A stretch of 64,000 nt of DNA from positions 186,001-250,000 of the forward strand of contig MEFP01000012.1 in the NCBI GenBank assembly GCA_001725155.1, read 5' to 3'. Below the pieces are notes generated by a model. It saw only the letters and a program-made list of their open reading frames with translations, was not told the DNA's origin and searched no databases. The stretch is from Lysobacteraceae bacterium SCN 69-320. GTDB taxonomy: Bacteria > Pseudomonadota > Gammaproteobacteria > Xanthomonadales > Rhodanobacteraceae. Position 1 is the stretch's first letter. Every line of letters begins with the position of its first letter. A program made the translations under genes and the position numbers. Positions 40,068-48,061 of the stretch are shown here, piece by piece.

Positions 40068-40511
40068 TCAGAGGAAGAGCTTCGTCGGCAGACGCTCGCG
40101 CAGTTCTGCGACGGACAGGGCCGTGTAGTCGTGATGCACCTCCTCGACCACGCGATCGCGCAGCGGCTTGTCCATGCAGCCGTGCAGCGCGCCGAGAAAG
40201 CGCGAGGGCGCTACCAGCACCAGGCTTTCGTAGCGATGCTCCTCGCGGCCGCGTTCCAGCGCCGTGTTCAGAAGATGCGCGAAGCGCTCCATCGTCTTTT
40301 CGCGCAAGGAGGTGTGCGGCTCGATCGCATGACGTGTGCCGCCCATGCTTTCGTTGACGGTGGGCGGGCGGTCCGTGGTGGATTCCTTGCCGGGCAGGCG
40401 CGCATCGGGATTGGTGTAGCAGGCCACCTCGCTCAGTTTCCTGCCGGAATCGGCCAGTTCGAGCAGGCGAGCGCGTCCCGCATCCGCCACCAGGATCCAG
40501 GTATTGCTCAT
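40068..40511 (-). CDS. Host-attachment-family protein
   Basis: 147 residues from ATG 40511 with GGGAGA upstream. It matches the family named protein required for attachment to host cells: TWILVADAGRARLLE at the start, a central HAIEPHTSLREKTMERFA and YESLVLVAPSRFLGALH followed by a C-terminal KDYT-like HHDYTALSVAELRERLP. Despite the name these proteins are widespread and often co-occur with phasin and universal-stress genes in low-oxygen or PHA clusters. An FNR-like box lies about 100 bases upstream. Confidence 0.9.
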   Translation of the reverse strand: MSNTWILVADAGRARLLELADSGRKLSEVACYTNPDARLPGKESTTDRPPTVNESMGGTRHAIEPHTSLREKTMERFAHLLNTALERGREEHRYESLVLVAPSRFLGALHGCMDKPLRDRVVEEVHHDYTALSVAELRERLPTKLFL

Positions 40512-40603
40512 GTCGTTCTCCCGCGCCGTTGGGGCGCCAGCTTCCGAGATACTTGCAGCGGCAGCCTGCCTGTGTAGCGTGTGGCCATGGCCATTCTTCC
40601 GGC

Positions 40604-40617
40604 CTGATACCGATCAA
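40604..40617. promoter_or_regulatory. FNR/Anr-like box upstream of the host-attachment-family gene
   Basis: CTGATACCGATCAA, one mismatch from TTGAT-N4-ATCAA. It overlaps the stop of the upstream gene and would place a start near 40569. Confidence 0.55.
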
Positions 40618-41057
40618 GGCATCGCGGATACGGCTGCACCGGCCACCGCAGCCGGCGTGCCGGCGGCCTTTCCAGATTCGGGCTCCGGCGACGCCGCCGG
40701 CGCACCGAGCGACAGCGCGCACGCCTGCTGCCATTCGATCCAGGCCTCCCCCACATCGGTGGCGAGCACATTCTGGATCGCGGCGATGCTTTCCAGCGCG
40801 CTCTCGCAGGCCCAGCCCCAATGCCACACCGCAGGGCTGTCGTCCTGGCCGGACGTGCCGTCCGCATGCGGGGTCGGGGGAGCGCAAAGAACACGGGCGC
40901 CGAGCTGGCTCATGCCGAGGTCGAGCCAGCTGCGCTGGGCTTCCAGCAACGCGTTGCCGAGGTGCTGCACCAGGAGCAGGTTCTCGCGCACCAGAGCGGC
41001 GGGCCACGAGGTCCCGATGCTCAAACGGCCTGTTCCTCTCGATCGTTCGGATTTCAT
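40614..41057 (-). CDS. Possible phasin-like granule protein
   Basis: 147 residues from ATG 41057. A TTG at 41024 (AGAGGA upstream) would give 136 residues and fits better with the transcript start expected from the box at 41086. The body is amphipathic helical (ALVRENLLLVQHLGNALLEA, then ESALESIAAIQNVLATDV) with a Pro/Ala-rich tail (PESGKAAGTPAAVAGAA), the general build of phasins that coat polyhydroxyalkanoate granules. No decisive motif exists, so this is an inference helped by phaB and CHAD nearby. Confidence 0.5.
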   Translation of the reverse strand: MKSERSRGTGRLSIGTSWPAALVRENLLLVQHLGNALLEAQRSWLDLGMSQLGARVLCAPPTPHADGTSGQDDSPAVWHWGWACESALESIAAIQNVLATDVGEAWIEWQQACALSLGAPAASPEPESGKAAGTPAAVAGAAVSAMP

Positions 41058-41085
41058 TCTGGGCGTCTCTCTGTCTCGTGGTGCG

Positions 41086-41099
41086 ATGATCTCGATCAA
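41086..41099. promoter_or_regulatory. FNR/Anr-like box upstream of the phasin-like gene
   Basis: ATGATCTCGATCAA, one mismatch from TTGAT-N4-ATCAA. A -41.5 position predicts a start near 41051, which would favour the TTG start at 41024 of the minus-strand gene. Confidence 0.6.
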
Positions 41100-41150
41100 T
41101 TCGACGCCGTACGACGCAGGCTGGGTACCTGCGGCGAATTCCGCCCGGCG

Positions 41151-42083
41151 CTACGCCGGCGTGCGCTCGCTCCGCCGTCCCGGCGGAGCGGGCGCCGCGC
41201 GCGACTCGCCCGCGGGCCTGGTGCGGGCGTGGCTACGCGCCTCGCGCTGCACGACGCTCTGCAGCAGGCGCGCATCCTGGCCCGCGCCCAGCCTGTCGAC
41301 CTCGGCCGCCAGCGCGGCGGGCGCTGGAATCGTGCCTTCCACCTTGTGCAGGGCACGACGTATCCGGTTGCGCACGGCATCGCTCAGGGAGGCGTGCTTG
41401 ACCATGTCGGCCAGCCCCTGCCATTGCATGCGCAACAGGCGCGCACGGCGGCGCCAGCGATGGCGATTGGCCACCGTGTTGTTCAAGCGCGCCTTCAGCT
41501 CGGCGCGGCTGAGGCGCACGGCGCTGCGTTCCAGCGCCTGTACCAGAGGCGTCTGCCCCAGCAATGGCCAGTCGATCTCGCTGAGGCTTTGCAGCAGGCC
41601 GCGCACGGATTCACGGCGCCGTGAAAAATGGGGATCGGCATGCAAGGCCTCCCGCTCGATGGCATCGCGCCGTTGCGTCAGGCCGTCGTGCAGCGCCGAC
41701 CAGCGCCGACGTTCGGCCGCGTCCACACTGCGTTCCATTTCCGCCTTGGCGCCCAGCGCGACCACTTCGGCGTCACGCAGCGCCGACAGGCTGCGCGCCA
41801 GCCGGCTCAGGCGCCGGTCGAGCGTCTCGTAAGCCGGGTTGCTGGAGCTGTTCGCGCTCAGCGCCACGATCGCGCGGCAGCGACGCAGGGCCTTGCGTGT
41901 TTCGTGGATGGCCGCGTGGCGCTGCGCACCGCCGACCGTGAGCAGCACCTCCGTCGCCAGCAATTGGGCGCGGGCGTAGTGATAGAGGGCGCCGCCGACG
42001 CTGCAGGCACGCTGCTCGCCGTCGCTCGCGCGTGCCGTGGCAATGAGATCAGCGAAATCGGTCGCCACGGTGGACGCCGTCAT
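41151..42083 (-). CDS. CHAD-domain protein
   Basis: 310 residues. The CHAD signature is visible as HETRKALRRCRAIV near residue 60 (conserved His and basic residues on two helices) and again in the RHRWRRRARLLRMQW segment. CHAD domains are basic helical bundles that bind polyphosphate and target polyphosphate or PHA granules. No CYTH (triphosphatase) domain is present. The C-terminus is a disordered Arg/Ala/Pro tail. Its ATG overlaps the stop of a 32-codon ORF (ATGA), so it is probably translated by coupling. Confidence 0.9.
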   Translation of the reverse strand: MTASTVATDFADLIATARASDGEQRACSVGGALYHYARAQLLATEVLLTVGGAQRHAAIHETRKALRRCRAIVALSANSSSNPAYETLDRRLSRLARSLSALRDAEVVALGAKAEMERSVDAAERRRWSALHDGLTQRRDAIEREALHADPHFSRRRESVRGLLQSLSEIDWPLLGQTPLVQALERSAVRLSRAELKARLNNTVANRHRWRRRARLLRMQWQGLADMVKHASLSDAVRNRIRRALHKVEGTIPAPAALAAEVDRLGAGQDARLLQSVVQREARSHARTRPAGESRAAPAPPGRRSERTPA

Positions 42084-42178
42084 GGCGGGCTGCTCATCGG
42101 CATGGGCGACGAGGACAGCGACCAGAACCTCTGCGAGCCATGATGGTCGGTGCCGGCAAGGGGATTGGGTTTCGCCAT
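42080..42178 (-). CDS. 32-residue leader ORF coupled to the CHAD gene
   Basis: ATG 42178 to TGA 42080, preceded by GGAG at about seven bases. The peptide begins MAKPNPLAGTDHHG and has no membrane segment. The FNR-like box at 42233-42246 would place the transcript start about 20 bases before this ATG, making it the first cistron. The CHAD gene itself lacks a good ribosome site, supporting coupling. Confidence 0.5.
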   Translation of the reverse strand: MAKPNPLAGTDHHGSQRFWSLSSSPMPMSSPP

Positions 42179-42566
42179 GGGTCGCGCTCCGTGTGCAGCT
42201 CGATCAGTTTCCGCTGCTGGCGCGCTCGCACCTTGACCCAGATCAAGGTGGAAAGCCCTGGCTCCGGCGGCCTGCCGTCGAGGTCTGCCCGACGCGGATC
42301 CTGTTCTCGTGGCGCGGGCTGAAATTTTTCCGGCAAGTCATGCCGTGCCGCTGGGCCCGGTGTGAATAGCGGCCCGAACCTGATCCTTCCCGCGGCATGG
42401 CATCGCGTGCGTTCAGCGGGAGCTGGTCGAGTGGTAGTCTGCGTGCCCGGATCGCGGACATGCATGCATCGCTGCAGGGGAGGGGACCCCGATACGGGGC
42501 CCGGACCCTCCGGACTCTCGACGCTGCGCCGCCGATCGTTACCATGCCGGATTGGCCGAAGCCTTG
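42179..42566. other. Divergent intergenic region with FNR-like box
   Basis: 388 bases between the CHAD leader ORF and the desaturase. The only recognised element is the FNR-like box at 42233-42246. Confidence 0.5.
42233..42246. promoter_or_regulatory. FNR/Anr-like box upstream of CHAD leader and desaturase
   Basis: TTGACCCAGATCAA, near-consensus. Centred 61 bases upstream of the leader ORF ATG (predicted 20-base leader). The desaturase start is over 300 bases away on the other side. Confidence 0.65.
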
Positions 42567-43700
42567 ATGCAAATCAACTTCGCCGATGCGGGAGCGCCTT
42601 CAAATATCGCTGCGTCGTGCAGTGCGTCGGGGGAGCCCTTGAATTCACAGCCAACGCCAATCCCGAAGATTCACGCCGACAAGGCAACCTGGCAGCGGAT
42701 CGTGGCGGAATACCAGCAGCCCTCCACGGCGCGTGCCTTGTGGCAGGTCGCAAACACCCTCGTGCCGTATGCGGCGCTGTGGGTGCTGATGTATTTCAGC
42801 CTCAAGGTATCCTGGTGGCTCACGATGCCGGTAGCGATCCTGGCAGGCGCCTTCCTGGTACGCATCTTCATCATCTTTCACGACTGCGGACATGGATCGT
42901 TCTTCCCATCCAAGCGGGCCAACGACGTGCTGGGCTTCATTACCGGCGTGCTGACCTTCACGCCGTACTACCAGTGGCGCTGGGAGCACGCGATCCATCA
43001 CGGCACCACCGGCCATCTGGACAAGCGCGGCACCGGCGACGTGTGGACCATGACGATCCAGGAATACATCGACGCCCCGTGGTGGAAACGCTGGAGCTAT
43101 CGGCTGATGCGCAATCCGTTCTTCCTGCTGCTGATTGCGCCGTTCTTCCTGTTCGTCGTGCTGCAACGAATACCGTCCACGCAGGGGCGCCGCGAGCGAC
43201 GCTCGGTGTGGTGGATGAATCTGGCCGTCGCACTCTTCGTGGCTGCGATGTGCTGGATTTTCGGCATCAAGGCCTACCTTTTCGCGCAGCTGATCGTGAC
43301 GATGACCGCCGGCGCGGGTGGCGTGTGGATGTTCTACGTGCAGCACCAGTTCGAGGACGCGTACTGGGAGCGCGGCGACGACTGGGACTACACGGCTGCC
43401 GCACTGCAGGGCAGCTCCTTCTACAAGCTGCCGGCCGTCCTGCAGTGGTTTTCCGGAAACATCGGCTTTCACCATATCCATCACCTGAGCCCGCGCATCC
43501 CAAACTACAACCTGCAGCGGTGCCACGATGCCGATCCCATCTTCCGTCAGATCATGCCGATCACCTTCGGCTCCAGCCTGAAGACGCTGGCACTGCGGCT
43601 GTGGGACGAGGAAGCCAAGAAACTCACCGGCTACCGCAAGATGCGCCAGCGCCGCAAGAAACAGCGCGACGACCTGGAAAAACGCGAAACCAAGCGCTGA
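42567..43700 (+). CDS. Membrane fatty-acid desaturase
   Basis: 377 residues from ATG 42567; an in-frame TTG five codons earlier and another TTG after GGGGAG further in are alternatives. The three histidine clusters of membrane di-iron desaturases are present: HDCGH (105-109), HAIHH (141-145) and HHIHH (about 302-306), between four main hydrophobic spans. Spacing resembles delta-12/omega-type acyl-lipid desaturases. The C-terminus is a basic, helical tail rich in Lys and Arg. These enzymes need O2, so placement in a putative low-oxygen cluster suggests membrane adjustment; regiospecificity is unknown. Confidence 0.92.
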   Translation: MQINFADAGAPSNIAASCSASGEPLNSQPTPIPKIHADKATWQRIVAEYQQPSTARALWQVANTLVPYAALWVLMYFSLKVSWWLTMPVAILAGAFLVRIFIIFHDCGHGSFFPSKRANDVLGFITGVLTFTPYYQWRWEHAIHHGTTGHLDKRGTGDVWTMTIQEYIDAPWWKRWSYRLMRNPFFLLLIAPFFLFVVLQRIPSTQGRRERRSVWWMNLAVALFVAAMCWIFGIKAYLFAQLIVTMTAGAGGVWMFYVQHQFEDAYWERGDDWDYTAAALQGSSFYKLPAVLQWFSGNIGFHHIHHLSPRIPNYNLQRCHDADPIFRQIMPITFGSSLKTLALRLWDEEAKKLTGYRKMRQRRKKQRDDLEKRETKR

Positions 43701-43817
43701 CGCGACGGCAGCCCGGCAATTCCGGGGAAGGCGCGCATTCATTCCGCGCAAGCCCGGGCCGCACAGCGTCGTTGGCGCGAGAATGCCGGAGCGGTCGGTC
43801 GGCCTTGCCGGCCTGCT

Positions 43818-44657
43818 CTAACGTTCGTTCTTGTCCTTTTCATCCTTCTTTTCCCTGCCGCCCTTGCCGTCCTTCGCTCCTGCCGGATGCGATTGCTGAC
43901 GCTCTGGCCGCGACCGCTCCTGCTGCTGCCGTGGGTCTTTCGGGCGCTGAATCTGCCGTTGCTGGTCACGCCGCTGGTCACGCGCCGGCTGTTCCACCCG
44001 CTGCGGCCTCGGCCCGTTCCTTTCGGGCGGGTGTGCTGTTTCGCGGTTGTGTTCGGGCATGGCGGCTTGCGACGCAGGCGCGAAGTCGCGGGTATCGCTA
44101 CGTGACCGCCTCTCGATTGGCTGGTGCATGCCCGAGCCGGGTCTGGTCGTCCGGCGGTTCGGGGGCTGCGCGGGCGTGCGGTGCTCGATTGCAGGGCGGT
44201 CGCCGGCCCGCGGGCGCATCACGCGCGAAGACGGGTAGGCATACCTCGGCCGATGACCATGCGACGACCCTGCCCACTGGTCGCGATGCTCGAACCAAGG
44301 CCGGTTGTCATAGTGCTCCCGCCAGTACGCGCCCAGGATGAAACTGACGATCGGAATACCAATGCGATCGCCATAGTCGTGCACATAGACCCGCCGCCCC
44401 CGATAGTCGGACTGCACATAGCGGCCATCGACCCAGCCGCGTTCGCCGTCGGCCACGACATCGCACCATTCCCAGCGGTCGATGCAGCCCAGAATCGAGA
44501 TCCGAGATCCCGCGGGCAATTGCATGATGCGCGGGTAGTCGCTGTCGGGGCCGGCCCGCAGGTTCACAGTGCGCGTTACATAGCCATCGGATGCCATGGC
44601 CCACACGGGAGCCAGGAGCAACGATGCGATCGTCAACAGACGCAGGAAGGTCTTCAT
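43818..44657 (-). CDS. Exported SH3-domain protein with disordered basic tail
   Basis: 279 residues from ATG 44657 (GGAGGAG upstream). A signal peptide (FLRLLTIASLLLAPVWAMA) precedes a bacterial SH3 domain (TRTVNLRAGPDSDYPRIMQL, then GWVDGRYVQ; residues about 27-85). A Tyr/Trp/His-rich segment with WREHYDNRPWFEH follows, then over 130 residues of Pro/Arg/Gln/Glu-rich repeats (RDQQRRDQQRQ, PRQQQERSRPERQQ). SH3b domains usually bind cell wall or protein partners in the periplasm. An FNR-like box lies 137 bases upstream. Confidence 0.85.
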   Translation of the reverse strand: MKTFLRLLTIASLLLAPVWAMASDGYVTRTVNLRAGPDSDYPRIMQLPAGSRISILGCIDRWEWCDVVADGERGWVDGRYVQSDYRGRRVYVHDYGDRIGIPIVSFILGAYWREHYDNRPWFEHRDQWAGSSHGHRPRYAYPSSRVMRPRAGDRPAIEHRTPAQPPNRRTTRPGSGMHQPIERRSRSDTRDFAPASQAAMPEHNRETAHPPERNGPRPQRVEQPARDQRRDQQRQIQRPKDPRQQQERSRPERQQSHPAGAKDGKGGREKKDEKDKNER

Positions 44658-45130
44658 GGCGTCAACTCCTCCACGGTGAGTGGATTCCGGCTCAGATAGA
44701 GCGCACTCAGCCATCGGTCGAGTTGCCGTCGAAACGCGGCGCCGGGGGCAGCGCTCGACGCTCACACCTTGGGCCCGCCGAAGCGGTGCAGGTTTGACCA
44801 GGATCAACGGCGAAAGCGTTCGTGCACAAAGGACGCCGTCACAGCGACCGTAACGGACACCGGCACGCAGCAGCCTCAGCGAATCTGCTCGAGACACTGT
44901 CGGTGCGCGCAAACGCTGTCACATGAGTCAGAAGCTACGAGCTCAACGGCTTGCGACACGGCGGCAGTTCTGACGTGCAGGAAACTGGCAGCGTTACCGC
45001 GCAATCAAGCGGAAGTTGACGGCGTTGCCGACCAGACCGCTCGGGAAATCGCGGGGGCCTGAATGATGGGGGGCAGATATCACCCGATTTCGTGTCCTTG
45101 TTCGGCGCCACGCCGGATCGGCGCGGAGAT
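44658..45130. other. Intergenic, contains an FNR-like box
   Basis: About 470 bases upstream of the SH3 gene and downstream of the pseudouridine-synthase-like gene. Only the box at 44794-44807 was recognised. Confidence 0.5.
44794..44807. promoter_or_regulatory. FNR/Anr-like box upstream of the SH3-domain gene
   Basis: TTGACCAGGATCAA, near-consensus. A -41.5 position predicts a start near 44759 and a leader of about 100 bases. Confidence 0.6.
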
Positions 45131-45853
45131 TCAGAACCGCTCGTTCGCCGGCAAGTAGCGCCACTGCCCGACGGGCAACTTTCCCATGGATATGCGCCCG
45201 ATGCGAATGCGCTTGACCGCCAGGGGCGTCAGGCCGACCTGGGCGCACATCGCGCGCAACTGACCGGGCTGCGGCGCCTTGATCGCGAAACGCAGGCGGT
45301 TCTCGCTCTGCCAGCTGACCCTGCAGGGCGCAACTGGCCAACCACCAAAACTCAGTCCGTGATTAAGCAGTGCGAGACCGCCCGGCTTCAGCTCGCCGCT
45401 GACTTCTACAACATACTCTTGCTCGATCTTGAGCGTTTCCTCAATCAATCGCCGGGAAACGCGCCAATCCTGCGTGAGCACGGTCAGGCCGCTACTGTCG
45501 GACTCGAGCCCCAAGGGAATGGTGAGCTTGTGAAAATGACGTTTTAGTGCGCGGACTCCGGAATTGTCGTCGGCGCTGCGCGTATCCAGCGAGATCTTCT
45601 GCCACGCAAGATCCGCTCCTTCTCCGGCACTCGCGCCCTCGGGCTTGTGCAACAGAATGGTCACGGGTTGCACTGCATCCAGGCTGGCTGCCGGGTCCAG
45701 GCTGACGATATTGTCGGAAACCTTGAATTGCGGCTCCTCGACCGTGCGGCCATCGACGCTGACCCAGCCGTTTTCTATGTATTGCTCGGCTTCGCTGCGA
45801 GAGCAGCCGATCAGCGCCGCAAGGCGCTTGGAAAGTCGAACGGGTTCAGTCAC
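45131..45853 (-). CDS. RsuA/RluF-like pseudouridine synthase family protein, catalytic Asp replaced
   Basis: 240 residues. An S4 RNA-binding domain occupies residues 5-55 (RLSKRLAALIGCSRSEAEQY, then GWVSVDGRTV). The synthase-like domain follows with LLHKPEG and LGLESDSSGLTVLTQDW. In the family the signature is GRLDxx(T/S)xGL with Asp as the nucleophile; here the Asp position is Glu117 and the Arg is Gly. Later conserved segments (KIEQEYVVEVSGEL, GQLRAMCAQVGL, VKRIRIG) are intact. It may be an RNA-binding paralogue with altered or no catalysis. Confidence 0.85.
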   Translation of the reverse strand: MTEPVRLSKRLAALIGCSRSEAEQYIENGWVSVDGRTVEEPQFKVSDNIVSLDPAASLDAVQPVTILLHKPEGASAGEGADLAWQKISLDTRSADDNSGVRALKRHFHKLTIPLGLESDSSGLTVLTQDWRVSRRLIEETLKIEQEYVVEVSGELKPGGLALLNHGLSFGGWPVAPCRVSWQSENRLRFAIKAPQPGQLRAMCAQVGLTPLAVKRIRIGRISMGKLPVGQWRYLPANERF

Positions 45854-46373
45854 AGAGGGCGCCGTGGGATTTCGAAGCCGCCATTGTAAGCGGCGCTACC
45901 CGCAAACGCGCGGCGGCCTGAGGAGCGGAACCGGATCGTGTCTATGTCCAGCTACAGAAAATTCATCGTCGTCGCCGGGTACGCAACCCAGCAGACTCGG
46001 CAGATATCCCATTTACACCGCCCGCGAGGCACAGAAGCGCGTCGAGAGTCAGCTGGCGAAGCTGCAACGACGATACGACGCCCTGCAGGCGGAACACACC
46101 GAACAACGCTTCAATCTCGGTCAGCCGGTCCATAAGCTACGGCAGCACCACACACACCGGCAGCAGCAGGACGCGGAAATGCAGCGTTCACGCGAGGACA
46201 GTCAGCGCGTGGCGGTGCATTTCGCAGGCGTGCGTGGTCAGCTTGCGGCCACCCCGACGCAGATCGCAGTCGCCGCGGATCGCGCTCGATCGGCCGAAAT
46301 GCGCCTGGATCGCTCGCTGGCCGACTCGCGCGTTTTTGCCGGTGGGGAAGGGCAAAGGCGCCTACGGTGACCG
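45854..46373. other. Decayed region with a coiled-coil fragment
   Basis: An open plus-strand stretch around 46020-46370 encodes KRVESQLAKLQRRYDALQAE, then coiled-coil-like Gln/Arg/Glu sequence, reminiscent of KfrA-type or other helical DNA-binding proteins, but has no credible start. It is probably a fragment at the edge of the accessory region. Confidence 0.35.
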
Positions 46374-46809
46374 AGACTGAACCGCTCATCGACGAGAACC
46401 GGAACGCCTACGGTGTCGAGCCGACCCGTCGACGCACTACAAGCAGCCGCGTGTGCCCGGCGCGGCGCACGGCTACGTGTTCAGATTCCGGAGCTGTGGG
46501 AGGATAACTACCACGTCTACGGCGTACGCAAGGTATGCCGGCTCAACGACGCAGCCGTACAAGCCTCCGTCGGCAGTGTCGGCGTCGTACGACAACGCCT
46601 CGGCCGAGACCATCAACGGGCTGTACACAGCCGAAGTGATCCACCGCAGAACGTCATGGCCCGACGCGCAGGCGGTCGAACTGGCCACACTCGTCTGGGT
46701 CGACTGGTTCAACCGTCGCCGGCTGCTCGGCCCGATCGGCTACATTCCGCCGGCGGAAGCCGAGACTCGTTCCTACGCAGCAATCCGCGAGTCCGCCATG
46801 GCGGTGTGA
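46374..46809 (+). pseudogene. IS3-family transposase (OrfB) remnant lacking the DDE core
   Basis: Pieces in the order of IS3 OrfB: LIDENRNAYGVEP, then VQIPELWEDNYHVYGVRKV, then VGSVG and, after a frame change near 46588, SYDNASAETINGLYTAEVIH, WVDWFNRRRLLGPIGYIPPA and AETRSYA to the stop at 46809. Intact proteins have roughly 110 more residues, including the first two catalytic Asp, between RKV and VGSVG. The element therefore has an internal deletion plus frameshifts and cannot transpose. It marks the left side of the accessory island. Confidence 0.75.
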
Positions 46810-46974
46810 CTCACAATCCGGAGCCTCCGGGCTACCCCATCACCGCGACGACGGCTCCACGAACGTATCGCAGGTTTCGCAGACTCAAAGAGTCGTCCAT
46901 CGCGCTCCCGGCAGATAGCCGGGTACCACATCGCAATCGCTATCGAAGTACAAGCGGACTGACGACGCGCCCGA

Positions 46975-48060
46975 CTACAGTTTCAGCAGTTCGTGGATCG
47001 CGCCCAGTTCCGCTTGCCGCGGATCACTGCTGGCCGGGCCTTTGACGGCGTTTTCGTCCGTGCTCAACACCTCGAACTTCGCCACCTGCTCGTGCACTTC
47101 GACGAGCTGCTTCTTGAACTCCTGCATGACGGCGTGCGCGTCGTCCCAGGTCAGGTCCGGACTTGTGAGCAGATCCTGGTACAAGGTGACGAGCCCGGCC
47201 TTGGCGCGATCCCACGCGCCCTCGTCGAGCGAGCCGGCGTCGCGCAGCGCCTGCTTGAAGCGCGGATAGAACGGCAGCTGCGTCACGTCGCTGCGCGTCT
47301 CGTGCGTGCACAGGCTGTAGAGCACGAAGTCGGCCTGACGGAAACCGGCCGCGTCGGCGCCGGCTGCTTCGCGCAGGTGGCCGTCGACGACCCACAGCGC
47401 GCGCGACCGCGCGACGTTCTCGTCCTCCGCCAGCAGCGCCCAGAAGCCGGGCTTCAGCCACGGCGTCTCGCCGTCGTTGTATTCGAACCGGTGCGCCGCG
47501 ACGGCCTTCGTTTCGGTCAGGCCGAGCAGCGACTCGATGCTGTCGAGCAGCGAGCCGGCAACCTTCAGGTGCGCGCCAAGTGCGACGCTGAGCGGAAACG
47601 CAGCCGACACGCTCGACATGAAATCGAGCAGCCGGCGCGCGTAGGACTCGCGTTGTACCTCGGCGACGATCAGCGTCAGCGCGAAGCTGCCGCCGACGAA
47701 CGGATTCATGCCGGCCACGCGCGTGTCGGTGATCGAGATGCCGTTCGGCGTGATCGCGGCCTTGCCCTTGAGCATCGACGGCCCGACGACGAACGGCACT
47801 TCGATGCGGCGTCCGTCGTACGCGTATTCGGCGATGACGAAGCAGGCCGGGTCGTATACCTTGAACCACTGGCGTGCCTGCGTCGCGAATATCTCGTTGA
47901 TGACGACCGAGAAATACTGTTTGCCCGGCGTGAACTTCGGCGCAAACTTGCCGCTGCCGGAAACCTTGTCGGGCGGAACGGCGATCGAGGTGGTCACCTT
48001 CGCGGGACTGCCGCGCAGCTGGTCCCAGATGCGCCGCAGCGGTTCGGCGATGTCGGTCAT
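46975..48060 (-). CDS. Unknown protein, last gene of CHAT-STAND operon
   Basis: 361 residues from ATG 48060 (AGGAAG upstream), starting one base after the STAND gene's stop. No family recognised. Residues about 45-150 look beta-rich (GKQYFSVVINEIFATQARQW, then FVIAEYAYDGRRIEVPFVVG, with GGSFALTLIVAEV). A mildly hydrophobic helical stretch at 165-195 (FMSSVSAAFPLSVALGAHLK) and a helical C-terminus follow. Tight linkage suggests that it is an effector, an adaptor or a substrate of the CHAT protease. The hydrophobic segment would allow membrane association after activation, but this is speculation. Confidence 0.7.
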   Translation of the reverse strand: MTDIAEPLRRIWDQLRGSPAKVTTSIAVPPDKVSGSGKFAPKFTPGKQYFSVVINEIFATQARQWFKVYDPACFVIAEYAYDGRRIEVPFVVGPSMLKGKAAITPNGISITDTRVAGMNPFVGGSFALTLIVAEVQRESYARRLLDFMSSVSAAFPLSVALGAHLKVAGSLLDSIESLLGLTETKAVAAHRFEYNDGETPWLKPGFWALLAEDENVARSRALWVVDGHLREAAGADAAGFRQADFVLYSLCTHETRSDVTQLPFYPRFKQALRDAGSLDEGAWDRAKAGLVTLYQDLLTSPDLTWDDAHAVMQEFKKQLVEVHEQVAKFEVLSTDENAVKGPASSDPRQAELGAIHELLKL

Positions 48061-48061
48061 G

